Below are positions 26,739-35,613 of a stretch of 64,000 nt of DNA, in pieces. This stretch comes from Streptomyces venezuelae (GTDB taxonomy: Bacteria > Actinomycetota > Actinomycetes > Streptomycetales > Streptomycetaceae), in NCBI RefSeq assembly GCF_008642295.1, contig NZ_CP029190.1, positions 7,237,501 through 7,301,500 on the forward strand, in the 5' to 3' direction. The notes under the pieces are model-generated. The model saw only the letters and a list, made by a program, of their open reading frames with translations, searched no databases and was not told the DNA's origin. Every line of letters begins with the position of its first letter. The stretch's first letter is position 1. The translations under genes and the position numbers were made by a program.

Positions 26739-27623
26739 ATGTCCGCATTCACAGAACAGTCTGCCGTCACCGTCCTCGGTTTGGGGGCGATGGGCCGAGC
26801 CCTGGCAGGTGCCTTCCTCGACGCCGGCCTGCGTACCACGGTATGGAACCGTACGCCGGGCCGGGACCGGGAGTTGGTTGCGCGGAGCGCGGTCAGCGCC
26901 GGGTCGGCGGAGGAAGCGGTTGCCGCGAGCGGGCTGACGGTGGTCTGCGTCGTGAACTACGACGCGGCGGACACCATTCTGCGGCGCGAGCCGGTCGCCG
27001 CCGCGCTCAAGGGGCGTACGGTGGTCAACCTGACCGCAGACACGCCGGACCGGGCCCGGGACACCGCGGCATGGGCGGCCGGGCACGGGGTCCGCTATCT
27101 GGACGGCGCGATCATGACACCGACCGTGACCATCGGCACGCCGGCCGCAGTGTTCATCCACAGTGGCCCGAAGGACCTCTACGACGAGCACCAGCCCGTC
27201 CTCGCGGCGCTGGGCGGCACCCACACCCACCTCGGTGAGGACATCGGCCGGGCGGCGGCGTACGACATCGCGCTGCTTGACATCTTCTGGACCGCCATGG
27301 CGGGCTTCGCCCACGCGGTGGCGGTGGCGCGGGCGGAAGGGATCACCGCCCGCGAACTGGCCCCGTTCGCCAAGGGGATCGGCGACCTGCTCCCGACCAT
27401 CTTCGAAGGGCTCGCGGAGGAGGTGGACAACACAACCGCCTCCGACGACAGCCCGATCACCTCGGTCGCCTCGTCCATGGCCCATATCGTCCACACCTCC
27501 GAGGCTCATGGCATCGACGCGAGCGTGATGCGAGCAGCCGAAGGCCAGGCCCGCCGGGCCATCGGCCTGGGCCACGGCGCCGACGGGTTCATCCGGATCG
27601 CCGAACTGCTGGGCCGCCGCTGA
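26739..27623 (+). CDS. Imine reductase-like NADPH-dependent dehydrogenase (beta-hydroxyacid dehydrogenase superfamily)
   Basis: This 294-aa protein has a Rossmann domain with VLGLGAMGRALA (residues 12-23) and the NADPH-selecting VWNRTPGR (35-42). MTPTVTIGTPAAVF and the mid-helix AAAYDIALLDIFWTAMAG place Asp176 at the position of the catalytic Asp of imine reductases, and the usual catalytic Lys of hydroxyacid dehydrogenases is not evident. Reduction of cyclic imines is inferred from family. The divergent HxlR gene suggests inducible expression. Confidence 0.85.
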   Translation: MSAFTEQSAVTVLGLGAMGRALAGAFLDAGLRTTVWNRTPGRDRELVARSAVSAGSAEEAVAASGLTVVCVVNYDAADTILRREPVAAALKGRTVVNLTADTPDRARDTAAWAAGHGVRYLDGAIMTPTVTIGTPAAVFIHSGPKDLYDEHQPVLAALGGTHTHLGEDIGRAAAYDIALLDIFWTAMAGFAHAVAVARAEGITARELAPFAKGIGDLLPTIFEGLAEEVDNTTASDDSPITSVASSMAHIVHTSEAHGIDASVMRAAEGQARRAIGLGHGADGFIRIAELLGRR

Positions 27624-27679
27624 CGCCGGTTCCGCGAGGCGGCGTCCACGGCGGGCCCTGGCAGCCGCCGCGTACAGGG

Positions 27680-28744
27680 TCAGGGCGCCGTCGCCCCGCT
27701 GAAGGGTCCCGTCAGGGCGTACGTGATGTGATCGCTGAGGTGGGGCAGCCAGTCGGGCCGCGCATTTCCGAGGAGGTGGTCGCCGTGCGGCACGGACAGG
27801 TACCTGCCGTGCGGCGCCAGCCGGGCCAGCGGCTCGCCGTTCGTCACGCCGGGGATGACGTCCTGCCCACCGTCCACGACCAGCAGCGGGGCCGCGATAC
27901 GGGGTGCCAGGGCGGCGAGATCGACCTGGCGGACGAACTCGCGGGCCGCTGCCCCGGCTCCTCCGGTGCGCCGGGCCATGAGGTCGTGAACCGGCGGGGG
28001 CAGTTCCGCCCAGTCGAGGCGGAAGGGACCGCTGACGGTGGCCACGGCCGCCACCCGCGGCTCCAGCGCCGCCGCCCGGGCCGCGAAATAGCCGCCCAGG
28101 CTCAGGCCGACGAGCCCGGCGCGTTCGACGCCGAGGGCGTCGATCACCCGGCCCACGACCCGCTCGTAATCCGGCGTGAAGGTCGTGGTGGCTGCCAGCA
28201 CGCCCTGTCCGGGGCCGTCCATCGCGAACACCGCCAGCCCCCTGGCCAGCAGCGCGGACACCAGATCGAGGAACTCCTCCTTGGCCGAGTCCAGTCCCGG
28301 CACGACGATCACGGTCCCCGGCGCATCGGACGGGCCGCGCAGCCAGCCGGTGAACCCCTCGCCGCTCACCCGCCTCGCACCGGGCTCCAGCACGGTGAGG
28401 GCTCTGCCCAGGGCATGGTCCGCCTCGGCTGCGGCACGATGTGCCTCCGCGTACGGCGCCAGCGTCGCCAGGTGGAACCACCGGGCGGCCATCAGCAGGT
28501 ACTCACCCGCCGTTCGGGATGATCCCGCGTCCTGCGCACGCCGGAGGTAGCCGTGTCCGGTCCGGACAAAGGACGGCCCCCAGTCGGCAACGGAGGCGAG
28601 GCCGCCGGCGACGCGCCGGTACTCGTGCGGGTCCACCCCGGCACCGGTGGCACGCGTCCATTGGGCAGCGGCGAACGCGGCGGCGGACTCGGCCGCGGAC
28701 TCGGCCGCGAACCCGGCGTCGGCGGCGATTCGGCTGGTGCTCAT
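27680..28744 (-). CDS. Alpha/beta hydrolase
   Basis: This 354-aa protein has an Ala-rich helical N-terminus and a hydrolase core: GTVIVVPGLDSAKEEF (oxyanion strand), nucleophile Ser in GLVGLSLGGYFA, Asp in LLVVDGGQDVI and His in PHGDHLLGN. The layout resembles DUF1100/FrsA-like or 2,6-dihydropseudooxynicotine hydrolase-type enzymes. Its ATG overlaps the stop of the upstream MDR dehydrogenase gene by 4 bp (ATGA), so the two are translationally coupled. Confidence 0.88.
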   Translation of the reverse strand: MSTSRIAADAGFAAESAAESAAAFAAAQWTRATGAGVDPHEYRRVAGGLASVADWGPSFVRTGHGYLRRAQDAGSSRTAGEYLLMAARWFHLATLAPYAEAHRAAAEADHALGRALTVLEPGARRVSGEGFTGWLRGPSDAPGTVIVVPGLDSAKEEFLDLVSALLARGLAVFAMDGPGQGVLAATTTFTPDYERVVGRVIDALGVERAGLVGLSLGGYFAARAAALEPRVAAVATVSGPFRLDWAELPPPVHDLMARRTGGAGAAAREFVRQVDLAALAPRIAAPLLVVDGGQDVIPGVTNGEPLARLAPHGRYLSVPHGDHLLGNARPDWLPHLSDHITYALTGPFSGATAP

Positions 28745-29667
28745 CGTGTTCCTCCGGTCAGCAGAACGGCCTTGCCGCGTATCGTGCGCTCTCGCAGGTC
28801 GACCAGGGTGTCGGCGGTCTGCGCCCAGTCGGCGACACGGCCGATCTCCGGGTGCAGCCGGCCCTGTTCCACCAGGCTCACCAGCGCCGCGAGGTCGGAG
28901 CCGTACGGGGCGCCGCCGCCGGCGTAGTGGAAGTGCTGGATCGTGACGCGTTCGGGCCCACCGAGCAGGTGGAAGAAGTCGAGGGTCACCGGCGTGCGGC
29001 TCGCCTGGCCGAACCAGACGAGCAGGCCGCCCGGGCGCACCTTCGACAGGGCGAGTGCCAGAGCCGGCCCACCCGTGGACTCCAGCACGACATCGAACGG
29101 TCCCCGGGCCGCCTCGACCTCGTGCACCACCGTCGCGCCCAGCTCCGCGAGCCGCTCGCCGCGCTCCGGTGTGGCCGTGACGGCGGTCAGCTCGGCTCCG
29201 GCCCCCACGGCGAGCTCGGTGACGTAATGGCCGACGCCACCCGAGGCGCCCGTCAGCAGCACCCGGCGGCCGGCCAGGGAACCGGCCGTACGGAGCAGCC
29301 GCAGGGCGGTGATCCCGGCCAGCGGCAGGGCTGCCGCCCGTACGCTGTCGATGCCGTCCGGGAGCACCGCGAGCGAGTGCGTGGGCACGGCGGCGTACTC
29401 GGCCCAGCCGCCCTGCGGCGGGTGCCCGACCACGCGGGTGCCGATGCCGGGGCCGGACCCGTCGGCTGCCGCCTGTACGACGAGCCCCGCGATGTCCTTG
29501 CCGGGCACCAGTCCCGGCCGGGGGTGTTCGAGGAGGAACGTCTCGCCGCGGTTCAGGGCGAACGCCTCGACCTTGATCAGTGCCTCACCGGGCTCCGGCA
29601 CGGGCTGAGGGACTTCGGCGAAGGCCACCGGGCGCGCCGCGTCCCCCGTGGGAATCAGTCTCTGCAT
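28741..29667 (-). CDS. Medium-chain dehydrogenase/quinone oxidoreductase (zinc-independent type)
   Basis: This 308-aa protein starts MQRLIPTGDAARPVAFAEVP. The N-terminal GroES-like domain (GEALIKVEAFALNRGE, GLVPGKDIAGLV) and the Rossmann motif VLLTGASGGVGHYVTELAV are seen, and zinc Cys ligands are absent, as in quinone oxidoreductases. It precedes the coupled hydrolase gene and is divergent from a LysR regulator across a 17-bp perfect palindrome, so the two enzymes likely form a LysR-controlled catabolic or detoxifying pair. The in-frame ATG at 29742 would run through that operator. Confidence 0.9.
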   Translation of the reverse strand: MQRLIPTGDAARPVAFAEVPQPVPEPGEALIKVEAFALNRGETFLLEHPRPGLVPGKDIAGLVVQAAADGSGPGIGTRVVGHPPQGGWAEYAAVPTHSLAVLPDGIDSVRAAALPLAGITALRLLRTAGSLAGRRVLLTGASGGVGHYVTELAVGAGAELTAVTATPERGERLAELGATVVHEVEAARGPFDVVLESTGGPALALALSKVRPGGLLVWFGQASRTPVTLDFFHLLGGPERVTIQHFHYAGGGAPYGSDLAALVSLVEQGRLHPEIGRVADWAQTADTLVDLRERTIRGKAVLLTGGTR

Positions 29668-29723
29668 GGAGAGGATGCAACCCCCACGGACACCCCGTGA
29701 TCCAACAACGAACAAGCAAGACC

Positions 29724-29740
29724 GACAACCATTGGTTGTC
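29724..29740. promoter_or_regulatory. LysR-type operator, perfect 17-bp palindrome
   Basis: GACAACCATTGGTTGTC is a perfect inverted repeat (8-bp arms, 1-bp centre) in the gap between the divergent MDR and LysR genes, 17 bp upstream of the LysR ATG. LysR regulators bind such T-N11-A-like dyads and typically repress their own gene. Confidence 0.7.
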
Positions 29741-29756
29741 ACCTATGGTGGGGGCC

Positions 29757-30686
29757 ATGGATCTCGACGTGGCGCAGGTACGTGCCTTTGTGCGCACCGC
29801 CGAGGAACTGCACTTCGGCCGGGCCGCCGGGACGCTCGCCATCTCCCAGCAGGCACTGTCCAAGAGGATCGCGCGGCTGGAATCCCTGCTCGGGACCGAG
29901 CTCTTCCAGCGGCGCGGAGGCAACGGAGTACGCCTCACGGAGGCCGGACAGCGCTTCCTCCCCCCGGCCCGGCAGACCGTGGCCGCCGCGGACGCCGCGG
30001 TTGCGGTGGTGCTCGGGGAGCAGCGTCCACTGCGCGTGGACGTCTGGGGGCACCTCTACACGCCGATGCGGACGCTGGCTCAGGTTGCCGGACGAGCCGG
30101 GGAACTGACGCTGGGGCACGGGCGCGATCTGCCGTCGGTGACGACGGCACTGCTGCGCGGCGACATCGACGCGGCGTTCGGCCGGGTCCACCCCCCACTG
30201 CCCGCCGGGCTCACACACCGACTCGTCCGCCTCGAACCGGTGGACGCCGTACTGAGTACGGACCACCCGCTCGCAGCCGCACCGGCGCTGCGGCCGGACC
30301 AGTTGCGCGACAGCACCCTCTGGGCACCCGGTGCACTGGACCGGCTCGACTTCCTCCACCGGTTCGCCGACCGGTTCGGCATCCGGAACACGGCCACGAG
30401 CATCAACCTGGGGCTCGCCCACTTCCTCACCGAGGTGGCGGAAGAGCCACGACGCTTCTCGCTGGTCCCCGCCGACGTGCCCCTGCCGGAGATTCCCGGA
30501 CTGTGCTCCGTCCCCCTGGTCGACCCCACGCCGCTGTACGCCTGGTCACTGCTGTGGCGCACCGGAAACGGGCACCCGGGACTGACCGGCCTCGCCACCG
30601 CCTGCGCCGAGGAGGCAGGGCGAAGGCGATGGCTGGAGTACGCCCCGACCCGCGACTGGCTCCCTGAACCACCGCCCGGGCCGTAG
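29757..30686 (+). CDS. LysR family transcriptional regulator
   Basis: This 309-aa protein has an N-terminal winged helix (residues 1-60: AQVRAFVRTAEELHFGRAAG, SQQALSKRIARLE, GTELFQRRGGNGVRLTEAG) and a periplasmic-binding-like effector domain. It probably regulates the divergent MDR dehydrogenase/hydrolase pair through the palindrome at 29724. ATG 29757 follows GGTGGGGG. Confidence 0.93.
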   Translation: MDLDVAQVRAFVRTAEELHFGRAAGTLAISQQALSKRIARLESLLGTELFQRRGGNGVRLTEAGQRFLPPARQTVAAADAAVAVVLGEQRPLRVDVWGHLYTPMRTLAQVAGRAGELTLGHGRDLPSVTTALLRGDIDAAFGRVHPPLPAGLTHRLVRLEPVDAVLSTDHPLAAAPALRPDQLRDSTLWAPGALDRLDFLHRFADRFGIRNTATSINLGLAHFLTEVAEEPRRFSLVPADVPLPEIPGLCSVPLVDPTPLYAWSLLWRTGNGHPGLTGLATACAEEAGRRRWLEYAPTRDWLPEPPPGP

Positions 30687-30691
30687 CACCG

Positions 30692-31432
30692 TCACGACGG
30701 GGCGAGGACGCAGAACTCGTGGCCCTCGGGGTCGGCCAGGCAGGTCCACGGGACGTCGCCCTGGCCGAGGTCGAGGTCGGTGGCCCCGAGGGCCCGCAGC
30801 CGGGCCACCTCCGCTGCCGGGTCGTCACCGGCGTACGGCAGCAGGTCCAGATGGACGCGGTCCGGCACGGTCTTCACGTCGGGGGTACGGAGGAACTCGA
30901 GATACGGGCCGACGCCCTGGGCGGAGCGCAACGACGCGTGATCGTCGGTCACCTCGTGCAGGGTCCAGCCGAGCGCCTCGCCCCAGAACCGGGCCATGGC
31001 CCGCGGATCCACGCAGTCGACGACGATTGCGGCGACCGGCCCGGTGTCCCGGTAGATCTCCCGGGGCTCCAGCACGCAGAACTCGTTGCCCTCGGGATCG
31101 GCGAGGACCGTCCACGGTACGTCCGCCTGACCCACGTCGACGGGCGTCGCACCGAGAGCCTTCAGGCGCGCGACCAACTCCGCCTGATGGGCGGGGGAGG
31201 TGGTGGCGAGATCGAGGTGCACACGGTTCTTCACGGCCGTCTTGGGTTCCGGGACGGGGACCACGTCGACGCAGACGAACACCGGGTCGGGCCAGACGAG
31301 GCCGCCGGCGGGACCGACGTAGGTGGTCACGCCGGGGCTGTAGGCAGTCCAGCCGAGCGCCTCCGCCCAGAACCGGCCGACAGCCGAGCCGTCGAGAGCC
31401 TTGATGTTCACCTGAACAGGTCGCAGCGCCAT
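30692..31432 (-). CDS. VOC superfamily protein with two glyoxalase-like domains
   Basis: This 246-aa protein (start MALRPVQVNIKALDG) is an internal duplication. Each half has FWAEALGW or FWGEALGW, a DPEGNEF or DPEGHEF metal-side motif and FCVL strands, about 120 residues apart. Members bind metals and act as dioxygenases, glyoxalases or drug-binding resistance proteins. Convergent with the LysR gene, with only 5 bp between stops. Confidence 0.88.
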   Translation of the reverse strand: MALRPVQVNIKALDGSAVGRFWAEALGWTAYSPGVTTYVGPAGGLVWPDPVFVCVDVVPVPEPKTAVKNRVHLDLATTSPAHQAELVARLKALGATPVDVGQADVPWTVLADPEGNEFCVLEPREIYRDTGPVAAIVVDCVDPRAMARFWGEALGWTLHEVTDDHASLRSAQGVGPYLEFLRTPDVKTVPDRVHLDLLPYAGDDPAAEVARLRALGATDLDLGQGDVPWTCLADPEGHEFCVLAPS

Positions 31433-31492
31433 GCCGGCGATCTTATGCGCCCGCTGATACAAGCCGCACGACGTGCCCTCCAGCCGCGGCGG

Positions 31493-32272
31493 TCACGCGC
31501 GCACGTGCAGCCCGAAGCCCGAGCGGCCCGCGGGCTCCAGACCCTCCTTCAGTTGCAGTGAGGGGATCTCGTAGTCGCCGAAGTTCTGCCGCCGGAACGG
31601 GATCGGCTCGGTCGTCTCCAGAGTGAGCAGGCGCTGCTCCCAGGCCTTGGCGACGTCCGCGTAGTCCTCGCCGGTCATGCGGTCGGTGCCGTACAGCACG
31701 AACGGCGGCAGCACCTCGATGCCCGGGTAGTAGAGGATGCCGTGGTGGATCGGGAACAGCAGGTCGTCGATGGGACCGTTGATCCCGCGGGCGGCGTAGT
31801 GCGACTCCGGGCCGCCGGCGGTCACCGACAGCAGGGCCCGCCGGCCCGCGAGGGTGCCCTCGCCGAAGCGGTCGCCGTACCTGGTGTCGCTGTGCTCGCC
31901 CACGCCGTACGCGAAGTGATAGGTGAACACCCGGTCCACCCAGCCCTTGAGGATCGCGGGCATGGCGTACCACCACAGCGGGAACTGGAAGATGATCGTG
32001 TCGGCCCACAGCAGTTTCTCCTGCTCGGTGACAACGTCCGGGGTGAGCGTCCCGGCATCGAAGGCCCGGCCCGAGTCCAAGGCGACCTTGAGCGGACTCG
32101 AGGCTTCGGGGCCGTAGTCGGCGGCGTCCACGACCGCCTTCCAGCCCATCGCGTACAGATCGCTCACCCGTACCTCGTGCCCGGCGGTCTCCAAGGTGGA
32201 CACGGCGAGGTCCTTCAGCGAGCTGTTGAGCGACTTCGGCTCCGGGTGGGCGTGGACGATCAGCGTCTTCAC
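31493..32272 (-). CDS. Flavodoxin-fold NAD(P)H:quinone oxidoreductase (MdaB/NQO-like)
   Basis: This 259-aa protein starts MKTLIVHAHPEPKSLNSSLK, with the FMN/FAD phosphate-binding loop HPEPKSLN, the isoalloxazine strand FQFPLWWYAMPAILKGWVDR, and TAGGPESHY. It should perform two-electron quinone reduction in the cytoplasm. Divergent from the XRE regulator at 32422, which probably controls it. Confidence 0.93.
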   Translation of the reverse strand: MKTLIVHAHPEPKSLNSSLKDLAVSTLETAGHEVRVSDLYAMGWKAVVDAADYGPEASSPLKVALDSGRAFDAGTLTPDVVTEQEKLLWADTIIFQFPLWWYAMPAILKGWVDRVFTYHFAYGVGEHSDTRYGDRFGEGTLAGRRALLSVTAGGPESHYAARGINGPIDDLLFPIHHGILYYPGIEVLPPFVLYGTDRMTGEDYADVAKAWEQRLLTLETTEPIPFRRQNFGDYEIPSLQLKEGLEPAGRSGFGLHVRA

Positions 32273-32289
32273 GGGAACTGAACTCCTTC

Positions 32290-32315
32290 GGATCGGGTGC
32301 TGGTGCTTCCGATCC
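32290..32315. promoter_or_regulatory. Candidate operator between quinone reductase and XRE regulator genes
   Basis: GGATCGG (32290-32296) and CCGATCC (32309-32315) form a perfect 7-bp inverted repeat with a 12-bp spacer, 18 bp upstream of the quinone reductase start. The position suits a repressor site for the divergent regulator. Confidence 0.45.
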
Positions 32316-32421
32316 TGGTCGCTGCGGCGTCAGGCGTTCAGGGGCGCCGCTTCCGGCGGACCGGACTTCCTGGTATCGGCAGGACCACCTTCGCGGGCAT
32401 CACCGAGCCCATACTGGGGGC

Positions 32422-33264
32422 ATGGACGATCTTGCGGGCTTCCTGCGGACCCGGCGTTCCCGGGTCGATCCGGCGGCCGTCGGCATCCCCGCCGACAGCC
32501 GGCGCCGGGTGGAAGGGCTGCGCCGCGAAGAGGTCGCGCACTTGTCCGGAGTCAGCGTCGACTACTACGTACGCCTGGAGCAGGGCCGCGCCACCCAGCC
32601 CTCCGAGCAGGTCCTCGACGCACTCGCCCGCGTCCTCGGCCTGAACGAGACCGAGCGCGGGCACCTCTACCGGCTCGCCCGGCAGCGCCGCCGCCGCGCG
32701 AAGGCGCCGGGCGGGCGGGTCCGGCCGGAGCTGCTGCGCGTACTCGAACTGGTCGCCGGCGCGCCCGCGCTGATCATGGACCACCGCCTGGACGTGCTCG
32801 CCGGAAACCGCCTCGCCGGGCTCCTCTACGGCCGGCCGATACCGGGCCTGAACACGGCCCGGCACGTCTTCCTCGAGGAGGCTGGGCGCGGCCTGTACGC
32901 GGAGTGGGAGAAGTGCACCCTCGACGTGGTCGGGCACCTGCGCCTGGCCGCCGGAAAATACCCCGAGGACCCGCGGCTGGCCTCGCTCATCGGCGAACTG
33001 GCGATGGGCAGCGAGCGTTTCCGCCGCCTCTGGGCCCGCGCGGACGTGCGCGCCCGTACCCATGGACCCAAGGCGTACCGGCATCCGCTGGTCGGACTGC
33101 TGGAACTGCACCACGAGAACTTCGCACTGCCGGACGACTCGGGTATGGAGCTGCTGGTGCTGTCCGCGGCTCCCGGCAGCCCTGCGGAGGACGGACTGCG
33201 CCTGCTCGCGGGCCTGGGCGCGGACAGGAGTGACGCGCATCCTGCGGTGAACGCACCGATGTGA
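32422..33264 (+). CDS. XRE-type helix-turn-helix regulator with MmyB-like ligand domain
   Basis: This 280-aa protein has an N-terminal HTH ([20 protein letters not shown], residues about 33-55) and a C-terminal domain with [15 protein letters not shown] and [18 protein letters not shown], typical of the MmyB/DUF2081-like effector domain that binds fatty-acid-like ligands. This class in Streptomyces usually controls a divergent oxidoreductase, here the quinone reductase. Confidence 0.92.
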   Translation: MDDLAGFLRTRRSRVDPAAVGIPADSRRRVEGLRREEVAHLSGVSVDYYVRLEQGRATQPSEQVLDALARVLGLNETERGHLYRLARQRRRRAKAPGGRVRPELLRVLELVAGAPALIMDHRLDVLAGNRLAGLLYGRPIPGLNTARHVFLEEAGRGLYAEWEKCTLDVVGHLRLAAGKYPEDPRLASLIGELAMGSERFRRLWARADVRARTHGPKAYRHPLVGLLELHHENFALPDDSGMELLVLSAAPGSPAEDGLRLLAGLGADRSDAHPAVNAPM

Positions 33265-33307
33265 TGCCCACCACTCACCGGGCGCCTCGGGGCATGCGTA
33301 CGTGATC

Positions 33308-34048
33308 ATGAGCCGAATGGACGACGCTCGTTTCCTCGGTATCGCCGAACTGACCGAAACCGAAACCCCATCCGTGGCCGTCGTGGTCGATGTCATGCGT
33401 GCTTTCACCGTGGCAGCCTGGGCCTTCGCCCAGGGCGCGGAAAAGATCGTTCTTGCCGAGTCCCTGGACGAAGCCCTGGCGCTCAAGGCGCGCCACCCCG
33501 ACTGGGTGGCGCTGAAGGACGGTCCGCTCGCGCCCGGGTTCGACACCGTCAACTCACCCGGCCTGCTGCGGTCCATCGACCTCGGCGGACGGACCGTTGT
33601 GCAGAAGACCACGGCAGGGACGGTCGGTGCCCTTGCCGTCAAGGAGGCGCAACTGGTGCTGTGCGCCGGCTTCGTGGTCGCGGAGGCAACAGCGCGGCTC
33701 TTGCGGACGCGCAGGAGTGCTGACGGTGTCACGTTCGTGGTCACCGGCGAAGACGGACAGGCCGATGAAGATCTGGCCTGTGCTCAGTACATCGCCCGGA
33801 GGGCCACCGAGACGGGGACCGAGACGGAGCCCGGAACGGATGCCGCCGAGTTCCTCCGCCGTGCTGCCGAGTCGCGCGCCGCTGCCGAACTGGCGCAGGG
33901 GGTGCGTCAAGGAGTCCATGCGGATGACGTCGCGCTCTGTCTCGAGCTCGACCGGTTTCCCTTTGCGATGGTGGCGACCTTGGAAGACTCGCTCATGGTC
34001 CTGCGTCCACAGAGAATCGTTCATCCTCATCAGGATGGCCGTCCGTAG
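33308..34048 (+). CDS. 2-phosphosulfolactate phosphatase family protein (ComB-like)
   Basis: This 246-aa protein contains [20 protein letters not shown] (residues about 19-40), FDTVNSPG and [12 protein letters not shown], the conserved blocks of ComB-type phosphatases. ComB hydrolyses 2-phosphosulfolactate in coenzyme M biosynthesis; actinobacterial homologues have no clear pathway and no other coenzyme M gene is near. The 3' end overlaps the convergent WYL gene by 19 bp. ATG 33308 is chosen; 33302 is also in frame. Confidence 0.85.
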   Translation: MSRMDDARFLGIAELTETETPSVAVVVDVMRAFTVAAWAFAQGAEKIVLAESLDEALALKARHPDWVALKDGPLAPGFDTVNSPGLLRSIDLGGRTVVQKTTAGTVGALAVKEAQLVLCAGFVVAEATARLLRTRRSADGVTFVVTGEDGQADEDLACAQYIARRATETGTETEPGTDAAEFLRRAAESRAAAELAQGVRQGVHADDVALCLELDRFPFAMVATLEDSLMVLRPQRIVHPHQDGRP

Positions 34049-35031
34049 CAGGCAGCGATGGCGGCGGCGCGGTTGTGGAGGGAGTCGCGCAACCACTGCG
34101 GGGCCAGGGCCTCCGCGCTCGTGCCGAGCTGCCACAGCGCCCATTCGGCGTGCCTCGGATCCTGGAAGGCCACTTCCAGCCGCAGCCAGCCACCTGCGCC
34201 GGCTTCCTCGGCGGCTTCCTCCGCTTCGTCGGTGACGACGGCCAGCGCGGTGCCCACCAGTTCCTCCCGGCGCGCCGGGTCCACCCGTACCCGTACGGTG
34301 ACTTGGTCGCCGCCCGCCCGGAACCGCCTGCTGCGTTCCTGCCAGACCCGGTCCAGATCGACCCGCTCCGGTCGCTGCGCCGGTTCGGCGAGTTCCTCGG
34401 CGGCCAGGATGCGGGACAGCCGGTACGTGCGGTCCGCGCCGGACCGCGAGGCCAGCAAGTAGCCCTGGCCGCGCACGGTGACGAGGCCGATCGGGTCCAC
34501 CGTGCGCCACTTCGGGGTCCGGTACACGGCCGCATAGCGGATGCGCAGCCTGTGTCCGGCGAACACCGCGCGCCGCACCTCGGCCACGACGGCGTCCGGC
34601 ACTTCATCGGCCTCGGCATCCACCCGGCGCGAGAGGAGGTCGGTCTCCGGGTCGATGAGCAAGCGACGAGTCGCGCCGGCCGCGGTGGCCCGATAGCTCT
34701 CCGGCAGCGCGTCGACCACCTTGCGCATGGCCGACGCGAGCGCCGGGCCGAGACCGAACGCCTGAGCGCCGCGCCGCGATCCGGCGATCAGCAGGGCAAG
34801 TGCCTCGTCGTGGTTCAGCCCGGTGAGCTCGGTCCGGAAACCGGGCAGCAGCTCGAAACCGCCGTGCCGGCCGCGCTCGGCGTAGACCGGGACACCGGCT
34901 GCGGACAGCGCATCGATATCGCGCAGCACGGTACGGGTGGACACTTCCAGCTCGCGGGCCAGCGTGGCCGCGGACAGCCGACCGTGCTGCCGCAGCAGCA
35001 GTACCAGCGAAACCAGCCGATCGGCGCGCAC
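34030..35031 (-). CDS. WYL-domain helix-turn-helix regulator (YafY/DeoR-like)
   Basis: This 333-aa protein has an N-terminal DeoR-type winged helix ([20 protein letters not shown], residues about 18-38, then [16 protein letters not shown]). The WYL domain (about 140-210) is the ligand-binding module of such regulators, and a C-terminal WCX-like segment follows. It is divergent from the RidA gene across 112 bp, a common pairing. Confidence 0.9.
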   Translation of the reverse strand: MRADRLVSLVLLLRQHGRLSAATLARELEVSTRTVLRDIDALSAAGVPVYAERGRHGGFELLPGFRTELTGLNHDEALALLIAGSRRGAQAFGLGPALASAMRKVVDALPESYRATAAGATRRLLIDPETDLLSRRVDAEADEVPDAVVAEVRRAVFAGHRLRIRYAAVYRTPKWRTVDPIGLVTVRGQGYLLASRSGADRTYRLSRILAAEELAEPAQRPERVDLDRVWQERSRRFRAGGDQVTVRVRVDPARREELVGTALAVVTDEAEEAAEEAGAGGWLRLEVAFQDPRHAEWALWQLGTSAEALAPQWLRDSLHNRAAAIAACYGRPS

Positions 35032-35143
35032 ACGAAAACGCTACCGGAATACACGACACACGATGTCGTGATTCGCTGCGAGGCTTCACCACGTCACAGG
35101 AGAGCACAACACACAGGTCCATCGCGCACGAGAGGTGATCCCC

Positions 35144-35545
35144 ATGGCACACGCCATCGTCAATCCGGATGGTTTGCACGACCCGGTTCCGTTCGGCTAC
35201 AGCCACACCGCCACCGTCCCCGCAGGCACGGAACTGGTGCTGATCGCGGGTCAGTACGGATCGGGCCCGGACGGTTCGGTCGTCTCGACCGATTTCGCCG
35301 AGCAGGTGGAGCAGGCGTTCCGCAACGTCGGCGTCGCCCTTGCCGCCCATGGGCTCGACCTCGGTCATGTCGTCCAGCTCAGGACGTACGTGGTGAACCA
35401 TGACGTCAGCAAGCTCGGGCCGATCGCCGCCGCCGTGCAGGAGCGCTGGGGCACGAAGCCGCCCACCCAGACCCTCATCGGTGTCGCGAGCCTGGCGGCG
35501 CCCGACGTGCTGTTCGAGGTCGAGGCCCTCGCCGCCCGTCCCTGA
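35144..35545 (+). CDS. RidA (YjgF/YER057c/UK114) family protein
   Basis: This 133-aa protein (MAHAIVNPDGLHDPVPFGYS) has the RidA signature DLGHVVQLRTYVVNHD with the Arg that binds the carboxylate, and PTQTLIGVASLAAPDVLFEV near the end. RidA hydrolyses reactive enamine/imine intermediates. Probably controlled by the divergent WYL regulator. ATG 35144 follows GAGAGGTGA. Confidence 0.9.
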   Translation: MAHAIVNPDGLHDPVPFGYSHTATVPAGTELVLIAGQYGSGPDGSVVSTDFAEQVEQAFRNVGVALAAHGLDLGHVVQLRTYVVNHDVSKLGPIAAAVQERWGTKPPTQTLIGVASLAAPDVLFEVEALAARP

Positions 35546-35613
35546 CGCCGGCGACCGCGACCGACGCCGACCCGCCCGCCCGCCCTCGCCCGTTCCCCCC
35601 GCGGCCCTACGTG

